Notes: generated by a model not told the origin, from the sequence alone. DNA of 64,000 bases from Rhynochetos jubatus (GCA_027574665.1 CM050656.1:13777501-13841500); one strand, 5' to 3'. Positions 33,469 through 46,995 are shown, counted from the stretch's first letter. A program made the numbers and translations.

Positions 33469-36400
33469 ATGTCTGTGCAGTGTCGTGCTCCTCTTGGCAG
33501 GCCTTTGCAATCCCAATTATCCCTGGAGCTGTGGGCTTTCTGGTTCTCCAGACCCTAACCCTAACCCTAACCCTAGAAGTTGCCGACGGCGGTTTCCGGC
33601 CACGCCCCCTGTGGATTCTGGCTAGGAAAGCTGGGGAGGGAGCCATGTCGGTGCAGTGTCGTGCTCGTCTTGGCAGGCCTTTGCAATCCCAATTATCCCT
33701 GGAGCTGTGGGCTTTCTGGTTCTCCAGACCCTAACCCTAACCCTAACCCTAGAAGTTGCTGACGGCGGTTTCCGGCCACGCCCCCTGTGGATTCTGGCTA
33801 GGAAAGCTGGGGAGGGAGCCATGTCGGTGCAGTGTCGTGCTCCTCTTGGCAGGCCTTTGCAATCCCAATTATCCCTGGAGCTGTGGGCTTTCTGGTTCTC
33901 CAGACCCTAACCCTAACCCTAACCCTAGAAGTTGCCGACGGCGGTTTCCGGCCACGCCCCCCGTGGGTTCTGGCTAGGAAAGCTGGGGAGGGAGCCATGT
34001 CGGTGCAGTGTCGTGCTCCTCTTGGCAGGCCTTTGCAATCCCAATTATGCCTGGAGCTGTGGGCTTTCTGGTTCTCCAGACCCTAACCCTAACCCTAAGC
34101 CTAGAAGTTGCCCCCCGTGGGTTCTGGCTAGGAAAGCTGGGGAGGGAGCCATGTCGGTGCAGTGTTGTGCTCCTCTTGGCAGGCCTTTGCAATCCCAATT
34201 ATCCCTGGAGCTGTGGGCTTTCTGGTTCTGCAGACCCTAACCCTAACCGTAACCCTAGAAGTTGCCGACGGCGGTTTCCGGCCACGCCCCCCGTGGGTTC
34301 TGGCTAGGAAAGCTGGGGAGGGAGCCATGTCGGTGCAGTGTCGTGCTCCTCTTGGCAGGCCTTTGCAATCCCAATTATCCCTGGAGCTGTGGGCTTTCTG
34401 CTTCTCCAGACCCTAACCCTAACCGTAACCCTAGAAGTTGCCGACGGCGGTTTCCGGCCACGCCCCCCGTGGGTTCTGGCTAGGAAAGCTGGGGAGGGAG
34501 CCATGTCGGTGCAGTGTCGTGCTCCTCTTGGCAGGCCTTTGCAATCCCAATTATCCCTGGAGCTGTGGGCTTTCTGGTTCTCCAGACCCTAACCCTAACC
34601 CTAACCCTAGAAGTTGCCGACGGCGGTTTCCGGCCACGCCCCCCGTGGGTTCTGGCTAGGATAGCTGGGGAGGGAGCCATGTCGGTGCAGTGTCGTGCTC
34701 GTCTTGGCAGGCCTTTGCAATCCCAATTATCCCTGGAGCTGTGGGCTTTCTGTTTCTCCAGACCCTAACCCTAACCCTAACCCTAGAAGTTGCCGACGGC
34801 GGTTTCCGGCCACGCCCCCCGTGGGTTCTGGCTAGGAAAGCTGGGGAGGGAGCCATGTCGGTGCAGTGTCGTGGTCCTCTTGGCAGGCCTTTGCAAACCC
34901 AATTATCCCTGGAGCTGTGGGCTTTCTGGTTCTCCAGACCCTAACCCTAACCCTAACCCTAGAAGTTGCCGACGGCGGTTTCCGGCCACGCCCCCCGTGG
35001 GTTCTGGCTAGGAAAGCTGGGGAGGGAGCCATGTCGGTGCAGTGTCGTGCTCCTCTTGGCAGGCCTTTGCAATCCCAATTATCCCTGGAGCTGTGGGCTT
35101 TCTGGTTCTCCAGACCCTAACCCTAACCCTAACCCTAGAAGTTGCCGACGGCGGTTTCCGGCCACGCCCCCTGTGGATTCTGGCTAGGAAAGCTGGGGAG
35201 GGAGCCATGTCGGTGCAGTGTCGTGCTCGTCTTGGCAGGCCTTTGCAATCCCAATTATCCCTGGAGCTGTGGGCTTTCTGGTTCTCCAGACCCTAACCCT
35301 AACCGTAACCCTAGAAGTTGCCGACGGCGGTTTCCGGCCACGCCCCCCGTGGGTTCTGGCTAGGAAAGCTGGGGAGGGAGCCATGTCGGTGCAGTGTCGT
35401 GCTCCTCTTGGCAGGCCTTTGCAATCCCAATTATCCCTGGAGCTGTGGGCTTTCTGGTTCTCCAGACCCTAACCCTAACCGTAACCCTAGAAGTTGCCGA
35501 CGGCGGTTTCCGGCCACGCCCCCCGTGGGTTCTGGCTAGGAAAGCTGGGGAGGGAGCCATGTCGGTGCAGTGTCGTGCTCCTCTTGGCAGGCCTTTGCAA
35601 TCCCAATTATCCCTGGAGCTGTGGGCTTTCTGGTTCTCCAGACCCTAACCCTAACCGTAACCCTAGAAGTTGCCGACGGCGGTTTCCGGCCACGCCACCC
35701 ACGCGTTGTGGCTAGGAAAGCTGGGGAGGGAGCCATGTCGGTGCAGTGTCGTGCTCCTCTTGGCAGGCCTTTGCAATCCCAATTATCCCTGGAGCTGTGG
35801 GCTTTCTGGTTCTCCAGACCCTAACCCTAACCCTAACCCTAGAAGTTGCCGACGGCGGTTTCCGGCCACGCCCCCCATGGGTTCTGGCTAGGAAAGCTGT
35901 GGAGGGAGCCATGTCGGTGCAGTGTCGTGCTCCTCTTGGCAGGCCTTTGCAATCCCAATTATGCCTGGAGCTGTGGGCTTTCTGGTTCTCCAGACCCTAA
36001 CCCTAACCGTAACCCTAGAAGTTGCCGACGGCGGTTTCCGGCCACGCCACCCACGCGTTGTGGCTAGGAAAGCTGGGGAGGGAGCCATGTCGGTGCAGTG
36101 TCGTGCTCCTCTTGGCAGGCCTTTGCAATCCCAATTATGCCTGGAGCTGTGGGCTTTCTGGTTCTCCAGACCCTAACCCTAACCCTAACCCTAGAAGTTG
36201 CCGACGGCGGTTTCCGGCCACGCCCCCCGTGGGTTCTGGCTAGGAAAGCTGTGGAGGGAGCCATGTCGGTGCAGTGTCGTGCTCCTCTTGGCAGGCCTTT
36301 GCAATCCCAATTATGCCTGGAGCTGTGGGCTTTCTGGTTCTCCAGACCCTAACCCTAACCGTAACCCTAGAAGTTGCCGACGGCGGTTTCCGGCCACGCC

Positions 36401-39400
36401 CCCCGTGGGTTCTGGCTAAGAAAGCTGGGGAGGGAGCCATGTCGGTGCAGTGTCGTGCTCCTCTTGGCAGGCCTTTGCAATCCCAATTATCCCTGGAGCT
36501 GTGGGCTTTCTGGTTCTCCAGACCCTAACCCTAACCCTAACCCTAGAAGTTGCCGACGGCGGTTTCCGGGCACGCCCCCCGTGGGTTCTGGCTAGGAAAG
36601 CTGGGGAGGGAGCCATGTCGGTGCAGTGTCGTGCTCCTCTTGGCAGGCCTTTGCAATCCCAATTATCCCTGGAGCTGTGGGCTTTCTGGTTCTCCAGACC
36701 CTAACCCTAACCGTAACCTTAGAAGTTGCCGACGGCGGTTTCCGGCCACGCCCCCCGTGGGTTCTGGCTAGGAAAGCTGGGGAGGGAGCCATGTCGGTGC
36801 AGTGTCGTGCTCCTCTTGGCAGGCCTTTGCAATCCCAATTATCCCTGGAGCTGTGGGCTTTCTGGTTCTCCAGACCCTAACCCTAACCCTAACCCTAGAA
36901 GTTGCCGACGGCGGTTTCCGGCCACGCCCCCCGTGGGTTCTGGCTAGGAAAGCTGGGGAGGGAGCCATGTCGGTGCAGTGTCGTGCTCCTCTTGGCAGGC
37001 CTTTGCAATCCCAATTATCCCTGGAGCTGTGGGCTTTCTGGTTCTCCAGACCCTAACCCTAACCCTAACCCTAGAAGTTGCCGACGGCGGTTTCCGGCCA
37101 CGCCCCCTGTGGGTTCTGGCTAGGAAAGCTGGGGAGGGAGCCATGTCGGTGCAGTGTCGTGCTCCTCTTGGCAGGCCTTTGCAATCCCAATTATCCCTGG
37201 AGCTGTGGGCTTTCTGGTTCTCCAGACCCTAACCCTAACCCCAGAAGTTGCCGATGGCGGTTTCCGGCCACGCCCCCCGTGGGTTCTGGCTAGGAAAGCT
37301 GGGGAGGGAGCCATGTCGGTGCAGTGTCGTGCTCCTCTTGGCAGGCCTTTGCAATCCCAATTATCCCTGGAGCTGTGGGCTTTCTGGTTCTCCAGACCCT
37401 AACCCTAACCGTAACCCTAGAAGTTGCCGACGGCGGTTTCCGGCCACGCCCCCCGTGGGTTCTGGCTAGGAAAGCTGGGGAGGGAGCCATGTCGGTGCAG
37501 TGTCGTGCTCCTCTTGGCAGGCCTTTGCAATCCCAATTATCCCTGGAGCTGTGGGCTTTCTGGTTCTCCAGACCCTAACCCTAACCCTAACCCTAGAAGT
37601 TGCCGACGGCGGTTTCCGGCCACGCCCCCCCCCGCGTTCTGGCTAGGAAAGCTGGGGAGGGAGCCATGTCGGTGCAGTGTCGTGCTCCTCTTGGCAGGCC
37701 TTTGCAATCCCAATTATCCCTGGAGCTGTGGGCTTTCTGGTTCTCCAGACCCTAACCCTAACCCTAACCCTAGAAGTTGCCGACGGCGGTTTCCGGCCAC
37801 GCCCCCCGTGGGTTCTGGCTAGGAAAGCTGGGGAGGGAGCCATGTCGGTGCAGTGTCGTGCTCCTCTTGGCAGGCCTTTGCAATCCCAATTATGCCTGGA
37901 GCTGTGGGCTTTCTGGTTCTCTAGACCCTAACCCTAACCCTAACCCTAGAAGTTGCCGACGGCGGTTTCCGGCCACGCCCCCCGTGGGTTCTGGCTAGGA
38001 AAGCTGGGGAGGGAGCCATGTTGGTGCAGTGTCGTGCTCCTCTTGGCAGGCCTTTGCAATCCCAATTATCCCTGGAGCTGTGGGCTTTCTGGTTCTCCAG
38101 ACCCTAACCCTAACCGTAACCCTAGAAGTTGCCGACGGCGGTTTCCGGCCACGCCCCCCGTGGGTTCTGGCTAGGAAAGGTGGGGAGGGAGCCATGTCGG
38201 TGCAGTGTCGTGCTCCTCTTGGCAGGCCTTTGCAATCCCAATTATGCCTGGAGCTGTGGGCTTTCTGGTTCTCCAGACCCTAACCCTAACCCTAACCCTA
38301 GAAGTTGCCGACGGCGGTTTCCGGCCACGCCCCCCGTGGGTTCTGGCTAGGAAAGCTGGGGAGGGAGCCATGTCGGTGCAGTGTCGTGCTCCTCTTGGCA
38401 GGCCTTTGCAATCCCAATTATCCCTGGAGCTGTGGGCTTTCTGGTTCTCCAGACCCTAACCCTAACCCTAACCCTAGAAGTTGCCGACGGTGGTTTCCGG
38501 CCACGCCCCCCGTGGGTTCTGGCTAGGAAAGCTGGGGAGGGAGCCATGTCGGTGCAGTGTCGTGCTCCTCTTGGCAGGCCTTTGCAATCCCAATTATCCC
38601 TGGAGCTGTGGGCTTTCTGGTTCTCCAGACCCTAACCCTAACCCTAACCCTAGAAGTTGCCGACGGCGGTTTCCGGCCACGCCCCCCGTGGGTTCTGGCT
38701 AGGAAAGCTGGGGAGGGAGCCATGTCGGTGCAGTGTCGTGCTCCTCTTGGCAGGCCTTTGCAATCCCAATTATCCCTGGAGCTGTGGGCTTTCTGGTTCT
38801 CCAGACCCTAACCCTAACCGTAACCCTAGAAGTTGCCGACGGCGGTTTCCGGCCACGCCCCCCGTGGGTTCTGGCTAGGAAAGCTGGGGAGGGAGCCATG
38901 TCGGTGCAGTGTCGTGCTCCTCTTGGCAGGCCTTTGCAATCCCAATTATCCCTGGAGCTGTGGGCTTTCTGGTTCTCCAGACCCTAACCCTAACCGTAAC
39001 CCTAGAAGTTGCCGACGGCGGTTTCCGGCCACGCCCCCCGTGGGTTCTGGCTAGGAAAGCTGGGGAGGGAGCCATGTCGGTGCAGTGTCGTGCTCCTCTT
39101 GGCAGGCCTTTGCAATCCCAATTATCCCTGGAGCTGTGGGCTTTCTGGTTCTCCAGACCCTAACCCTAACCCTAACCCTAGAAGTTGCCGACGGCGGTTT
39201 CCGGCCACGCCCCCCATGGGTTCTGGCTAGGAAAGCTGTGGAGGGAGCCATGTCGGTGCAGTATCGTGCTCCTCTTGGCAGGCCTTTGCAATCCCAATTA
39301 TCCCTGGAGCTGTGGGCTTTCTGGTTCTCCAGACCCTAACCCTAACCGTAACCCTAGAAGTTGCCGACGGCGGTTTCCGGCCACGCCCCCCGTGGGTTCT

Positions 39401-42400
39401 GGCTAGGAAAGCTGTGGAGGGAGCCATGTCGGTGCAGTGTCGTGCTCCTCTTGGCAGGCCTTTGCAATCCCAATTATCCCTGGAGCTGTGGGCTTTCTGG
39501 TTCTGCAGACCCTAACCCTAACCGTAACCCTAGAAGTTGCCGACGGCGGTTTCCGGCCACGCCCCCCGTGGGTTCTGGCTAGGAAAGCTGGGGAGGGAGC
39601 CATGTCGGTGCAGTGTCGTGCTCCTCTTGGCAGGCCTTTGCAATCCCAATTATCCCTGGAGCTGTGGGCTTTCTGGTTCTCCAGACCCTAACCCTAACCC
39701 TAACCCTAGAAGTTACCGACGGCGGTTTCCGGCCACGCCCCCCGTGGGTTCTGGCTAGGAAAGCTGGGGAGGGAGCCATGTCGGTGCAGTGTCGTGCTCC
39801 TCTTGGCAGGCCTTTGCAATCCCAATTATGCCTGGAGCTGTGGGCTTTCTGGTTCTCCAGACCCTAACCCTAACCCTAACCCTAGAAGTTTCCGACGGCG
39901 GTTTCCGGCCACGCCACCCACGCGTTGTGGCTAGGAAAGCTGGGGAGGGAGCCATGTCGGTGCAGTGTCGTGCTCCTCTTGGCAGGCCTTTGCAATCCCA
40001 ATTATGCCTGGAGCTGTGGGCTTTCTGGTTCTCCAGACCCTAACCCTAACCCTAACCCTAGAAGTTGCCGACGGCGGTTTCCGGCCACGCCCCCCGTGGG
40101 TTCTGGCTAGGAAAGCTGTGGAGGGAGCCATGTCGGTGCAGTGTCGTGCTCCTCTTGGCAGGCCTTTGCAATCCCAATTATCCCTGGAGCTGTGGGCTTT
40201 CTGGTTCTCCAGACCCTAACCCTAACCCTAACCCTAGAAGTTGCCGACGGCGGTTTCCGGCCACGCCCCCCGTGGGTTCTGGCTAGGAATGCTGGCGAGG
40301 GAGCCATGTCGGTGCAGTGTCGTGCTCCTCTTGGCAGGCCTTTGCAATCCCAATTATCCCTGGAGCTGTGGGCTTTCTGGTTCTCCAGACCCTAACCCTA
40401 ACCCTAACCCTAGAAGTTGCCGACGGCGGTTTCCGGCCACGCCCCCCGTGGGTTCTGGCTAGGAAAGCTGGGGAGGGAGCCATGTCGGTGCAGTGTCGTG
40501 CTCCTCTTGGCAGGCCTTTGCAATCCCAATTATCCCTGGAGCTGTGGGCTTTCTGGTTCTCCAGACCCTAACCCTAACCCTAACCCTAGAAGTTGCCGAC
40601 GGCGGTTTCCGGCCACGCCCCCCGTGGGTTCTGGCTAGGAAAGCTGGGGAGGGAGCCATGTCGGTGCAGTGTCGTGCTCCTCTTGGCAGGCCTTTGCAAT
40701 CCCAATTATCCCTGGAGCTGTGGGCTTTCTGGTTCTCCAGACCCTAACCCTAACCCTAACCCTAGAAGTTGCCGACGGCGGTTTCCGGCCACGCCCCCCC
40801 CCGCGTTCTGGCTAGGAAAGCTGGGGAGGGAGCCATGTCGGTGCAGTGTCGTGCTCCTCTTGGCAGGCCTTTGCAATCCCAATTATCCCTGGAGCTGTGG
40901 GCTTTCTGGTTCTCCAGACCCTAACCCTAACCCTAACCCTAGAAGTTGCCGACGGCGGTTTCCGGCCACGCCCCCCGTGGGTTCTGGCTAGGAAAGCTGT
41001 GGAGGGAGCCATGTCGGTGCAGTGTCGTGCTCCTCTTGGCAGGCCTTTGCAATCCCAATTATGCCTGGAGCTGTGGGCTTTCTGGTTCTCCAGACCCTAA
41101 CCTTAACCCTAACCCTAGAAGTTGCCGACGGCGGTTTCCGGCCACGCCAACCACGCGTTCTGGCTAGGAAAGCTGTGGAGGGAGCCATGTCAGTACAGTG
41201 TCGTGCTCCTCTTGGCAGGCCTTTGCAATCCCAATTATCCCTGGAGCTGTGGGCTTTCTGGTTCTCCAGACCCTAACCCTAACCCTAACCCTAGAAGTTG
41301 CCGACGGCGGTTTCCGACCACGCCCCCCGTGGGTTCTGGCTAGGAAAGCTGGGGAGGGAGCCATGTCGGTGCAGTGTCGTGCTCCTCTTGGCAGGCCTTT
41401 GCAATCCCAATTATCCCTGGAGCTGTGGGCTTTCTGGTTCTCCAGACCCTAACCCTAACCCTAACCCTAGAAGTTGCCGACGGCGGTTTCCGGCCACGCC
41501 CCCCGTGGGTTCTGGCTAGGAAAGCTGGGGAGGGAGCCATGTCGGTGCAGTGTCGTGCTCCTCTTGGCAGGCCTTTGCAATCCCAATTATGCCTGGAGCT
41601 GTGGGCTTTCTGGTTCTCCAGACCCTAACCCTAACCCTAACCCTAGAAGTTGCCGACGGCGGTTTCCGGCCACGCCCCCCGTGGGTTCTGGCTAGGAAAG
41701 CTGGGGAGGGAGCCATGTCGGTGCAGTGTCGTGCTCCTCTTGGCAGGCCTTTGCAATCCCAATTATGCCTGGAGCTGTGGGCTTTCTGGTTCTCCAGACC
41801 CTAACCCTAACCGTAACCCTAGAAGTTGCCGACGGCGGTTTCCGGCCACGCCCCCCGTGGGTTCTGGCTAGGAAAGCTGTGGAGGGAGCCATGTCGGTGC
41901 AGTGTCGTGCTCGTCTTGGCAGGCCTTTGCAATCCCAATTATCCCTGGAGCTGTGGGCTTTCTGGTTCTCCAGACCCTAACCCTAACCCTAACCCTAGAA
42001 GTTGCCGACGGCGGTTTCCGACCACGCCCCCCGTGGGTTCTGGCTAGGAAAGCTGGGGAGGGAGCCATGTCGGTGCAGTGTCGTGCTCCTCTTGGCAGGC
42101 CTTTGCAATCCCAATTATCCCTGGAGCTGTGGGCTTTCTGGTTCTCCAGACCCTAACCCTAACCCTAACCCTAGAAGTTGCCGACGGCGGTTTCCGGCCA
42201 CGCCCCCCGTAGGTTCTGGCTAGGAAAGCTGGGGAGGGAGCCATGTCGGTGCAGTGTCGTGCTCGTCTTGGCAGGCCTTTGCAATCCCAATTATGCCTGG
42301 AGCTGTGGGCTTTCTGGTTCTCCAGACCCTAACCCTAACCGTAACCCTAGAAGTTGCCGACGGCGGTTTCCGGCCACGCCCCCCGTGGGTTCTGGCTAGG

Positions 42401-44003
42401 AAAGCTGGGGAGGGAGCCATGTCGGTGCAGTGTCGTGCTCCTCTTGGCAGGCCTTTGCAATCCCAATTATGCCTGGAGCTGTGGGCTTTCTGGTTCTCCA
42501 GACCCTAACCCTAACCGTAACCCTAGAAGTTGCCGACGGCGGTTTCCGGCCACGCCCCCCGTGGGTTCTGGCTAGGAAAGCTGGGGAGGGAGCCACGTCG
42601 GTGCAGTGTCGTGCTCCTCTTGGCAGGCCTTTGCAATCCCAATTATCCCTGGAGCTGTGGGCTTTCTGGTTCTCTAGACCCTAACCCTAACCGTAACCCT
42701 AGAAGTTGCCGACGGCGGTTTCCGGACACGCCCCCCCCGCGTTCTGGCTAGGAAAGCTGGGGAGGGAGCCATGTCGGTGCAGTGTCGTGCTCCTCTTGGC
42801 AGGACTTTGCAATCCCAATTATCCCTGGAGCTGTGGGCTTTCTGGTTCTCCAGACCCTAACCCTAACCCTAACCCTAGAAGTTGCCGACGGCGGTTTCCG
42901 GCCACGCCCCCCCCCGCGTTCTGGCTAGGAAAGCTGGGGAGGGAGCCATGTCGGTGCAGTGTCGTGCTCCTCTTGGCAGGCCTTTGCAATCCCAATTATC
43001 CCTGGAGCTGTGGGCTTTCTGGTTCTCCAGACCCTAACCCTAACCCTAACCCTAGAAGTTGCCGACGGCGGTTTCCGGCCACGCCCCCCGTGGGTTCTGG
43101 CTAGGAAAGCTGGGGAGGGAGCCATGTCGGTGCAGTGTCGTGCTCCTCTTGGCAGGCCTTTGCAATCCCAATTATCCCTGGAGCTGTGGGCTTTCTAGTT
43201 CTCCAGACCCTAACCCTAACCCTAACCCTAGAAGTTGCCGACGGCGGTTTCCGGCCACGCCCCCCGTGGGTTCTGGCTAGGAAAGCTGGGGAGGGAGCCA
43301 TGTCGGTGCAGTGTCGTGCTCCTCTTGGCAGGCCTTTGCAATCCCAATTATCCCTGGAGCTGTGGGCTTTCTGGTTCTCCAGACCCTAACCCTAACCGTA
43401 ACCCTAGAAGTTGCCGACGGCGGTTTCCGGCCACGCCCCCCGTGGGTTCTGGCTAGGAAAGCTGGGGAGGGAGCCATGTCGGTGCAGTGTCGTATTCCTC
43501 TTGGCAGGCCTTTGCAATCCCAATTATCCCTGGAGCTGTGGGCTTTCTGGTTCTCCAGACCCTAACCCTAACCCTAACCCTAGAAGTTGCCGACGGCGGT
43601 TTCCGGCCACGCCCCCCGTGGGTTCTGGCTAGGAAAGCTGGGGAGGGAGCCATGTCGGTGCAGTGTCGTGCTCCTCTTGGCAGGCCTTTGCAATCCCAAT
43701 TATCCCTGGAGCTGTGGGCTTTCTGGTTCTCCAGACCCTAACCCTAACCGTAACCCTAGAAGTTGCCGACGGCGGTTTCTGGCCACGCCCCCCGTGGGTT
43801 CTGGCTAGGAAAGCTGGGGAGGGAGCCATGTCGGTGCAGTGTCGTGCTCCTCTTGGCAGGCCTTTGCAATCCCAATTATGCCTGGAGCTGTGGGCTTTCT
43901 GGTTCTCCAGACCCTAACCCTAACCCTAACCCTAGAAGTTGCCGACGGCGGTTTCCGGCCACGCCCCCCGTGGGTTCTGGCTAGGAAAGCTGGGGAGGGA
44001 GCC
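33469..44003 (+). repeat. Mosaic segment, about 60 units with only local order
   Basis: CCGTAA units, ATTATGCC units and AAGCTGTGGAGG units are interspersed. A two-unit (352 bp) period is visible at 35.5-36.2 kb, where CACCCACGCGTTGTGG occurs at 35694 and 36046. The 154 bp unit at 33997-34150 lies inside it and also carries TAAGCC; one CCCCAG 170 bp unit lies at 37143. Three units are 177 bp because of a nine-C tract (37625, 40794, 42907). CTAAGAAAG at about 36417, TTACCGACG at about 39712, CAGTATCG at about 39260 and AGGACTTTGC at about 42802 are private changes. Confidence 0.85.
33997..34150 (+). repeat. 154 bp unit with 22 bp deletion (fifth copy)
   Basis: Lacks the bases equivalent to positions 115-136 of the reference unit, joining GTTG directly to the C6 tract. 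The same junction is found in units at 19889, 20571, 22297 and 24897. This copy stands about 9 kb from the others and also has TAAGCC in place of the last TAACCC. The following unit has TCTGCAGACC, as after three of the other short units (20571, 22297 and 24897), so the pair probably moved together. Confidence 0.9.
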
Positions 44004-46995
44004 ATGTCGGTGCAGTGTCGTGCTCCTCTTGGCAGGCCTTTGCAATCCCAATTATGCCTGGAGCTGTGGGCTTTCTGGTTCTCCAGACCCTAACCCTAAC
44101 CCTAACCCTAGAAGTTGCCGACGGCGGTTTCCGGCCACGCCCCCCCCGGGTTCTGGCTAGGAAAGCTGGGGAGGGAGCCATGTCGGTGCAGTGTCGTATT
44201 CCTCTTGGCAGGCCTTTGCAATCCCAATTATCCCTGGAGCTGTGGGCTTTCTGGTTCTCCAGACCCTAACCCTAACCCTAACCCTAGAAGTTGCCGACGG
44301 CGGTTTCCGGCCACGCCCCCCGTGGGTTCTGGCTAGGAAAGCTGGGGAGGGAGCCATGTCGGTGCAGTGTCGTGCTCCTCTTGGCAGGCCTTTGCAATCC
44401 CAATTATCCCTGGAGCTGTGGGCTTTCTGGTTCTCCAGACCCTAACCCTAACCCTAACCCTAGAAGTTGCCGACGGCGGTTTCCGGCCACGCCCCCCGTG
44501 GGTTCTGGCTAGGAAAGCTGGGGAGGGAGCCATGTCGGTGCAGTGTGGTGCTCCTCTTGGCAGGCCTTTGCAATCCCAATTATCCCTGGAGCTGTGGGCT
44601 TTCTGGTTCTCCAGACCCTAACCCTAACCCTAACCCTAGAAGTTGCCGACGGCGGTTTCCGGCCACGCCCCCCATGGGTTCTGGCTAGGAAAAGTGGGGA
44701 GGGAGCCATGTCGGTGCAGTGTCGTGCTCCTCTTGGCAGGCCTTTGCAATCCCAATTATCCCTGGAGCTGTGGGCTTTCTGGTTCTCCAGACCCTAACCC
44801 TAACCCTAACCCTAGAAGTTGCCGACGGCGGTTTCCGGCCACGCCCCCCGTGGGTTCTGGCTAGGAAAGCTGGGGAGGGAGCCATGTCGGTGCAGTGTCG
44901 TGCTCCTCTTGGCAGGCCTTTGCAATCCCAATTATCCCTGGAGCTGTGGGCTTTCTGGTTCTCCAGACCCTAACCCTAACCCTAACCCTAGAAGTTGCCG
45001 ACGGCGGTTTCCGGCCACGCCCCCCGTGGGTTCTGGCTAGGAAAGCTGGGGAGGGAGCCATGTCGGTGCAGTGTCGTGCTCCTCTTGGCAGGCCTTTGCA
45101 ATCCCAATTATCCCTGGAGCTGTGGGCTTTCTGGTTCTCCAGACCCTAACCCTAACCCTAACCCTAGAAGTTGCCGACGGCGGTTTCCGGCCACGCCCCC
45201 CGTGGGTTCTGGCTAGGAAAGCTGGGGAGGGAGCCATGTCGGTGCAGTGTCGTGCTCGTCTTGGCAGGCCTTTGCAATCCCAATTATCCCTGGAGCTGTG
45301 GGCTTTCTGGTTCTCCAGACCCTAACCCTAACCCTAACCCTAGAAGTTGCCGACGGCGGTTTCCGGCCACGCCCCCCGTGGGTTCTGGCTAGGAAAGCTG
45401 GGGAGGGAGCCATGTCGGTGCAGTGTCGTGCTCCTCTTGGCAGGCCTTTGCAATCCCAATTATCCCTGGAGCTGTGGGCTTTCTGGTTCTCCAGACCCTA
45501 ACCCTAACCCTAACCCTAGAAGTTGCCGACGGCGGTTTCCGGCCACGCCCCCCGTGGGTTCTGGCTAGGATAGCTGGGGAGGGAGCCATGTCGGTGCAGT
45601 GTCGTGCTCCTCCTGGCAGGCCTTTGCAATCCCAATTATCCCGGGAGGTGTGGGCTTTCTGGTTCTCCAGACCCTAACCCTAACCCTAACCCTAGAAGTT
45701 GCCGACGGCGGTTTCTGGCCACGCCCCCCGTGGGTTCTGGCTAGGAAAAGTGGGGAGGGAGCCATGTCGGTGCAGTGTCGTGCTCCTCTTGGCAGGCCTT
45801 TGCAATCCCAATTATGCCTGGAGCTGTGGGCTTTCTGGTTCTCCAGACCCTAACCCTAACCCTAACCCTAGAAGTTGCCGACGGTGGTTTCCGGCCACGC
45901 CCCCCGTGAGTTCTGGCTAGGAAAGCTGGGGAGGGAGCCATGTCGGTGCAGTGTCGTGCTCCTCTTGGCAGGCCTTTGCAATCCCAATTATCCCTGGAGC
46001 TGTGGGCTTTCTGGTTCTCCAGACCCTAACCCTAACCCTAACCCTAGAAGTTGCCGACGGTGGTTTCCGGCCACGCCCCCCGTGGGTTCTGGCTAGGAAA
46101 AGTGGGGAGGGAGCCATGTCGGTGCAGTGTCGTGCTCCTCTTGGCAGGCCTTTGCAATCCCAATTATCCCTGGAGCTGTGGGCTTTCTGGTTCTCCAGAC
46201 CCTAACCCTAACCCTAACCCTAGAAGTTGCCGACGGCGGTTTCCGGCCACGCCCCCCGTGGGTTCTGGCTAGGAAAGCTGGGGAGGGAGCCATGTCGGTG
46301 CAGTGTCGTGCTCGTCTTGGCAGGCCTTTGCAATCCCAATTATCCCTGGAGCTGTGGGCTTTCTGGTTCTCCAGACCCTAACCCTAACCCTAACCCTAGA
46401 AGTTGCCGACGGCGGTTTCCGGCCACGCCCCCCGTGGGTTCTGGCTAGGAAAGCTGGGGAGGGAGCCATGTCGGTGCAGTGTCGTGCTCCTCTTGGCAGG
46501 CCTTTGCAATCCCAATTATCCCTGGAGCTGTGGGCTTTCTGGTTCTCCAGACCCTAACCCTAACCCTAACCCTAGAAGTTGCCGACGGCGGTTTCCGGCC
46601 ACGCCCCCCGTGGGTTCTGGCTAGGAAAGCTGGGGAGGGAGCCATGTCGGTGCAGTGTCGTGCTCCTCTTGGCAGGCCTTTGCAATCCCAATTATCCCTG
46701 GAGCTGTGGGCTTTCTGGTTCTCCAGACCCTAACCCTAACCCTAACCCTAGAAGTTGCCGACGGCGGTTTCCGGCCACGCCCCCCGTGGGTTCTGGCTAG
46801 GAAAGCTGGGGAGGGAGCCATGTCGGTGCAGTGTCGTATTCCTCTTGGCAGGCCTTTGCAATCCCAATTATCCCTGGAGCTGTGGGCTTTCTGGTTCTCC
46901 AGACCCTAACCCTAACCCTAACCCTAGAAGTTGCCGACGGCGGTTTCCGGCCACGCCCCCCGTGGGTTCTGGCTAGGAAAGCTGGGGAGGGAGCC
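44004..46995 (+). repeat. 2,992 bp 17-unit block, copy 1
   Basis: Tags in order: C8-GGG (about 44145), TCGTATTCC (about 44197), GTGTGGTGC (44545) with CCCATGGG and AAAAGTGGGG, G23, AGGATAGCTGG (about 45568), the cassette unit with TCCTCCTGG and CCCGGGAGGTG (45640), ATTATGCC, GGTGGTTTCC with CCGTGAGTTC (about 45894-45910), GGTGGTTTCC with AAAAGTGGGG (about 46098), and G23. Each recurs 2,992 bp to the right up to about 49.8 kb; TCGTATTCC near 46837 is an additional unit near the junction. Confidence 0.9.
45588..45763 (+). repeat. Cassette marker unit (five copies: 45588, 48580, 50340, 52628, 54036)
   Basis: This unit carries several linked differences: TCCTCCTGGCAGG, ATCCCGGGAGGTGTGG (new SmaI palindrome) and TTTCTGGCC with AAAAGTGGGG at its end. 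It is always preceded by an AGGATAGCTGG unit and followed by ATTATGCC then GGTGGTTTCC units. All five copies lie between 45.5 and 54.3 kb, with spacings of 2,992, 1,760, 2,288 and 1,408 bp, all whole multiples of 176. It is a good tracer of local amplification. Confidence 0.92.

Noticed and set aside
37424-37822. 132 residue open frames at 37424, 40593 and 42706 and 99-142 residue frames at the short units
   Set aside because: They arise because a one-base longer C-tract, a 22 bp deletion or a 175 bp unit joins two repeat frames. They are side effects of unit length changes.
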